Positions 60,774-64,000 of a stretch of DNA of 64,000 bases are shown piece by piece. The stretch lies in contig NZ_JAEQNA010000008.1 of the NCBI RefSeq assembly GCF_016722895.1, positions 1-64,000 of the forward strand, in the 5' to 3' direction. The position numbers were made by a program, and so were the translations under genes. This stretch comes from Ramlibacter aurantiacus (GTDB lineage: Bacteria; Pseudomonadota; Gammaproteobacteria; Burkholderiales; Burkholderiaceae_C). The notes beneath the pieces are model-generated. The model was given only the letters and a program-made list of their open reading frames with translations, made no database searches and was not told where the DNA came from. Numbering within the stretch: position 1 is the first letter of the stretch; each line of letters starts with the position of its first letter.

Positions 60774-62090
60774 TCAATCACGCGGCTGGGTCATCAACTG
60801 GAGCCAGAACTTCATCTGTCCGCGTTGCGGCACTTCGTCGGTGATGCGGCCCACAACGCTGCCGTCGGTGTCGACGTACTCGCGGTGCATGCCGCGCGAA
60901 ATCTCGATCCACGGGTTGAACTCGGCCTGCATTCCGCGCTGGACGCGCTCGAAGATCTCCGCGTCGTCCGGCGAGCCCGAGCCGGCCGGGCCGTAGAACG
61001 ACTCGTGCTGGCGCACGCGCATCGTGTTGATCTCGTCGCTCACACCCCCGAGGCGCACCATCGACATGATCACTTGCGTGAGACCGGGCGCGACCGGAAC
61101 GATGATGCGGACCTGGTTGCCGATCAGCTGCAGATTGGGGAAGACGCCCAGGTGTGGGTCGCCGGACAGGCTGATCAGCACCTCGGCCCGGTCCTTGCCG
61201 TACGCTTTGTGCATGTCTTCCACATACTGCGTGCCGCCCGGCACCTTCGCCAGAAAGGCCGCGTGCTTGCTGTAGCTCTTGAGGCGCTGCGCGCGGAAGT
61301 CGAGCATGGCGTGGCCGTGCCCGAAGTCGCGGGTGAGCGTCAATGCCGCATCGCTGAACGGATCTTCGCGGTGCATCGCGCCGATGCCGGCCTCAGCATT
61401 GCGGGCCCAACCGGCCACCACAGACGCGTGAACGAAGTTCGGGTGGTAGCCGTCCATGCCGACCAGCTTCCAATTTCCCTGGTACTCGGTCTTGTTGACG
61501 CCGGCGTCAAGGAAGATTTCGCCCGTCGGCGAGGCGTCCACCAGCATGTCGAACTGGGCAGCGGCGCCACCCAGGAATTCGGCCAGCGATTCGCCCTCGT
61601 GTTTCAGACTGGCAAAGAGGAAGCCCCGGTGGGACGCCACGCGCGGCACCCGAGACAGCCCCATGTCCTCGAACTTGAACTCGGGACCATAGCCGCCTGG
61701 CTCGGTGACTTCGCGAAGTGCACCGGTCAGGTCGTACACCCAGCCGTGGTACCAGCAGCGCAACATCTTGGTATTGCCCGACTCGGTTTCGACCACTGCG
61801 GCTGCGCGGTGACGGCAGCGGTTGATCAGCACGCGCACCTCCTGGTCCCTGCCCCGCACCATGAGCACTGGCGTGCGCCCCATCATGCGTGCCTGGAAAT
61901 CTCCCGCCTTGGGCACTTCACTCTCGTGGCCGATGTAGATCCAGGAGGTGTGGAAGATGCGCTCCATCTCCAGGTCGAAGATCCTCTGGTCGGTGTAGAT
62001 GCGCGAGTGGACTCGGCCGTCTTGCACCAGGGAAGCAATGGCCGCGTCGGTCGGCGTCGGCTGGCTCCAAATGGCGGCGGACTGGTTCAT
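60774..62090 (-). CDS. Rieske dioxygenase alpha subunit
   Basis: 438 residues from the ATG at 62090. Rieske ligands C92-R-H94 and C112-x2-H115 (RCRHRAAAV, RCWYHGWVYD); mononuclear iron D213-x2-H216-x4-H221 (MDGYHPNFVHAS). Only an alpha/beta pair is present; no reductase adjoins. With TphB-like dehydrogenase and TphC-like receptor it may act on terephthalate or another aromatic acid. Confidence 0.9.
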   Translation of the reverse strand: MNQSAAIWSQPTPTDAAIASLVQDGRVHSRIYTDQRIFDLEMERIFHTSWIYIGHESEVPKAGDFQARMMGRTPVLMVRGRDQEVRVLINRCRHRAAAVVETESGNTKMLRCWYHGWVYDLTGALREVTEPGGYGPEFKFEDMGLSRVPRVASHRGFLFASLKHEGESLAEFLGGAAAQFDMLVDASPTGEIFLDAGVNKTEYQGNWKLVGMDGYHPNFVHASVVAGWARNAEAGIGAMHREDPFSDAALTLTRDFGHGHAMLDFRAQRLKSYSKHAAFLAKVPGGTQYVEDMHKAYGKDRAEVLISLSGDPHLGVFPNLQLIGNQVRIIVPVAPGLTQVIMSMVRLGGVSDEINTMRVRQHESFYGPAGSGSPDDAEIFERVQRGMQAEFNPWIEISRGMHREYVDTDGSVVGRITDEVPQRGQMKFWLQLMTQPRD

Positions 62091-62110
62091 GCTTTGCCTC
62101 GATGAGGTGG

Positions 62111-63091
62111 TTAATCGGGTTCGACTTTGGCGGCCTTGACTGCGGCCTGGTAGCGCGGAATGTCGCGCTTGATCGTCTCCGCCAGCGCCGCGGGCGTTGA
62201 CGTGGGCGGTGGCTCCACGCCGGCAGCATGCAGCTTGGCGATGGTGTTGGGGTCCTTTTGCGCGCGTCCAATGGCGGCCGCGAGTTTGTCGATGACCGCC
62301 TTTGGAGTGGCGGCCGGGGCGAACAGTGCGTTCTCGCCAGGAAAGTGGAAGTCCTTCAAGCCGGCATCGCCCATCGGTGGGTAATCCTTCAGGATGCTGG
62401 CGCGCTCGCGCGTGTTGGCCGCGAGGATGCGCACCTTGCCTGCCTTGGCGAACGGCGCGACTGAGTTGAAGGCCGCGATTGCCATGGACACCTGCCCCGC
62501 CGCCAGCGCCGGAACCGACTGGCCGGTGCCTTTGTACGGGACGTGCAGGATGTCCAGGCCGAGGCCGGCCTTGAAGGCCTCCATGGTCAGGTGGTGCAGG
62601 CTGCCGATCCCTGAAGACCCATAGCTGTAGAAGCCCGGTTTGGCCTTCACGGCCGCCACAACTTCGTTGATGTTGGTGGCGGGAAACGACTCGTGCACGG
62701 TCAGGAACAACGCTGATGTGGACAGCATGGAGACCGGCGCCAAGTCCTTCTCGAAAGAGTAGGGAAGCTGCTTCTTGATCAAGGGGTTGACAGCCCAGTG
62801 GCCGGCATCGCAATCAATCAGCGTGTAGCCGTCGGGCGTCGCTCTCTTCACCTGTTCGATGGCGGCGATGCCGCTGGAGCCTGGCAGGTTTTCGACGACT
62901 ACCGGCTGACCCAGTTCGGCCGAGATGGGCTGCGCAAGGATGCGCACGACGATGTCCGGGGAGCCGCCGGCCGCGTACGGCACGACGATTTTGATGGTTC
63001 GGCTGGGGTATTCCTGAGCCCGCACCGGGAATGCGAAGCCCGCCGTGGCGGCGGCGCCGAGGAAATGACCGAGAACCTGGCGGCGTTTCAT
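62111..63091 (-). CDS. Bug/TctC-family receptor, TphC-like position
   Basis: 326 residues; signal-like MKRRQVLGHFLGAAATAGFA with an RR pair (Tat possible), then YPSRTIKIVVPYAAGGSPDI, VVENLPGSSGIAAIEQVKRA, HVPYKGTGQSVPALAAGQVS. First gene of the operon leading to dioxygenase alpha, like tphC. Its promoter region holds a perfect palindrome. Confidence 0.9.
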   Translation of the reverse strand: MKRRQVLGHFLGAAATAGFAFPVRAQEYPSRTIKIVVPYAAGGSPDIVVRILAQPISAELGQPVVVENLPGSSGIAAIEQVKRATPDGYTLIDCDAGHWAVNPLIKKQLPYSFEKDLAPVSMLSTSALFLTVHESFPATNINEVVAAVKAKPGFYSYGSSGIGSLHHLTMEAFKAGLGLDILHVPYKGTGQSVPALAAGQVSMAIAAFNSVAPFAKAGKVRILAANTRERASILKDYPPMGDAGLKDFHFPGENALFAPAATPKAVIDKLAAAIGRAQKDPNTIAKLHAAGVEPPPTSTPAALAETIKRDIPRYQAAVKAAKVEPD

Positions 63092-63154
63092 GCGTGTCTC
63101 CTGAGTGGACCTGTTTGGCAGGCTGCAGTCCGCGGCGAACTGTACGCCGGTCTG

Positions 63155-63175
63155 GGTTGAATGTAGCATTCAACC
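63155..63175. promoter_or_regulatory. Candidate operator: perfect 9-bp palindrome
   Basis: GGTTGAATG and CATTCAACC are exact reverse complements around TAG, 64 bases upstream of the Bug ATG and 174 bases upstream of the divergent MarR gene. A looser ATTCA/TGAAT pair recurs at 63325-63350, right at the MarR start. Together they suggest a MarR operator set for both genes. Confidence 0.65.
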
Positions 63176-63348
63176 TTCAGTTTGTGAACTATTCAAAAGC
63201 CAAATTGTACGAGCATTGGCGGAAACCCTAGGCCCGCTGACCTGGCAGAGATAGACCTAGCTCGGCAGCGGGGTCGCGGAACAAACGCTTCCACGTCGCG
63301 CGTCTAAGCTGCCATAATCCGGATAATTCAAATACCGAAATATTCTGA

Positions 63349-63960
63349 ATGCAAAGCTCAAAAGAGAAGTCGATCAAGCGTGCTGCCGGACAGCCGGCGC
63401 TGCACCTGAGCGACCAGGTCGCCGCGAGCGCTGCCGTGGATAAGACGCTTGATGGCTCGGCCTTGTGGGTGCTGCTAGCCATCTATCGCGCTTTCGCCAT
63501 CCTGGACCGTGACCAGGCGGAGGAGGTGGCGGCGATGGGGCTGACTCCGCTGCAGTTCAACATCCTCACCACCCTCCAGCGCACGCGACAGCCGACGACG
63601 ATGGGCACGCTGGCCTCCATGCTGGTGGTCAAACCTAACAACCTCTCCGGGAACATCAGTGCGCTTGCCGAGAAGGGGCTCATTCGGCGCGAACTGAACT
63701 CAGCGGACCAGCGCTCGCTGCTTGCCGTCCTCACCCCCGACGGTGAGGCCTTCCTCAAAGAGCACCTTCCGGCACACTGGCTGCGGCTGGAGCGCCTCAT
63801 GGGCGGCCTCACCCGCGAGCAGCGCCTGCAGATGGTGATGCTGCTGAAGCAGCTCACGACGTCGATCCAAGAGGAGCAGGAACGGGAGAGCGAGCGCGAA
63901 ATCGACGTCGAGAAGAAGGTTCCAGCGCGCCCGCGCGGCAGGGCCCTCGAAGTTACCTGA
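63349..63960 (+). CDS. MarR-family regulator
   Basis: 203 residues: winged helix EEVAAMGLTPLQFNILTTLQ, TMGTLASMLVVKPNNLSGNI, SALAEKGLIRRELNSADQRS. The N-terminal 40 residues and the C-terminal Arg-rich tail are extra. Start lacks a ribosome site, so expression may be leaderless or the start lies further down. Divergent from the dioxygenase operon; a likely repressor of it. Confidence 0.9.
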   Translation: MQSSKEKSIKRAAGQPALHLSDQVAASAAVDKTLDGSALWVLLAIYRAFAILDRDQAEEVAAMGLTPLQFNILTTLQRTRQPTTMGTLASMLVVKPNNLSGNISALAEKGLIRRELNSADQRSLLAVLTPDGEAFLKEHLPAHWLRLERLMGGLTREQRLQMVMLLKQLTTSIQEEQERESEREIDVEKKVPARPRGRALEVT

Positions 63961-63984
63961 GTCCGGACTACATCGGAGACAGCC

Positions 63985-64000
63985 ATGGCAGAAATCCTCG
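63985..64000 (+). CDS. Start of a gene cut by the window edge
   Basis: GGAGACAGCC precedes an ATG at 63985 and codons for MAEIL follow. It is a probable next gene in the MarR direction; nothing more can be said. Confidence 0.4.

Noticed and set aside
58778..62105. Long plus-strand open frames opposite the PdxA-like, hydrolase and dioxygenase genes
   Set aside because: Same mirror effect; the minus-strand proteins have complete catalytic motifs.
1..64000. CRISPR arrays
   Set aside because: No regularly spaced repeats were seen.
1..64000. A complete tRNA or rRNA gene
   Set aside because: Only the tRNA-Phe 3' half at 1816-1863 and a doubtful tmRNA-like end near 21.0 kb were found.

Overview
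The window looks like a Burkholderiales chromosome (Comamonadaceae-like: high GC, many Bug/TctC tricarboxylate-type solute receptors, several Rieske oxygenases, IS3 debris). Taxonomy is inference from gene content; no rRNA or complete tRNA is visible.

Region 1 (1-1815) is a small accessory patch: the 5' end of an IS3-family orfA, an N-terminally truncated TIGR04255 gene and two unknown genes joined to it by ATGA overlaps. It ends at a terminator and the 3' half of tRNA-Phe (1816-1863, minus strand).

Region 2 (about 1.8-21 kb) is an integrated element that appears to have used tRNA-Phe. It holds a tyrosine integrase, a GIY-YIG/T5orf172 protein, a D5-type primase/helicase, a KlcA antirestriction protein, many small cargo genes (several followed by their own terminator), a DUF-like membrane protein, an XRE regulator beside an HEAGH-motif protein, a staphylococcal-type nuclease, a large serine recombinase, a ScoMcrA-head-like protein, a frameshifted gene, a methyltransferase-endonuclease fusion, and an XRE-ImmA/IrrE gene with an unknown partner. 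No structural phage genes or relaxase are seen. The intact tRNA-Phe expected at the right end is not in the window.

Region 3 (21-29.2 kb) holds a SoeABC-type cytoplasmic sulfite dehydrogenase with a divergent LysR regulator, flanked by decayed DNA: two Bug gene fragments, a scrap of a second serine recombinase related to the one in region 2, and an IS3 orfB relic.

Region 4 (29.2-43.3 kb) is catabolic. It has an ornithine-cyclodeaminase-like gene, a beta-hydroxyacid dehydrogenase with a Bug receptor, and a phthalate-like set (Rieske oxygenase, dihydroxyphthalate-decarboxylase-like protein, Gfo/Idh/MocA dihydrodiol-dehydrogenase-like protein, frameshifted MarR). Next come a MarR regulator, a reductase and an alpha/beta Rieske dioxygenase. 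A short-chain dehydrogenase homologue follows that carries both diagnostic motifs of halohydrin dehalogenases, then a YeiH-family exporter.

Region 5 (43.7-64 kb) carries a nearly complete catechol meta-cleavage pathway in pieces: dmpC-E-H-F-G-like genes on the minus strand; a DmpQ/XylT-like ferredoxin, catechol 2,3-dioxygenase and 4-oxalocrotonate tautomerase on the plus strand; and a DmpD-like hydrolase within a third operon. That operon holds Bug receptor, dioxygenase alpha, beta, hydrolase, PdxA/TphB-like dehydrogenase, SDR and EamA transporter, and it diverges from a MarR gene. Together the genes suggest uptake of aromatic acids, dihydroxylation, re-aromatisation to a catechol, extradiol cleavage and conversion to pyruvate and acetyl-CoA. 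Five full-length Bug receptors are present without their TctA/TctB membrane partners, and only one oxygenase reductase serves up to three oxygenases.
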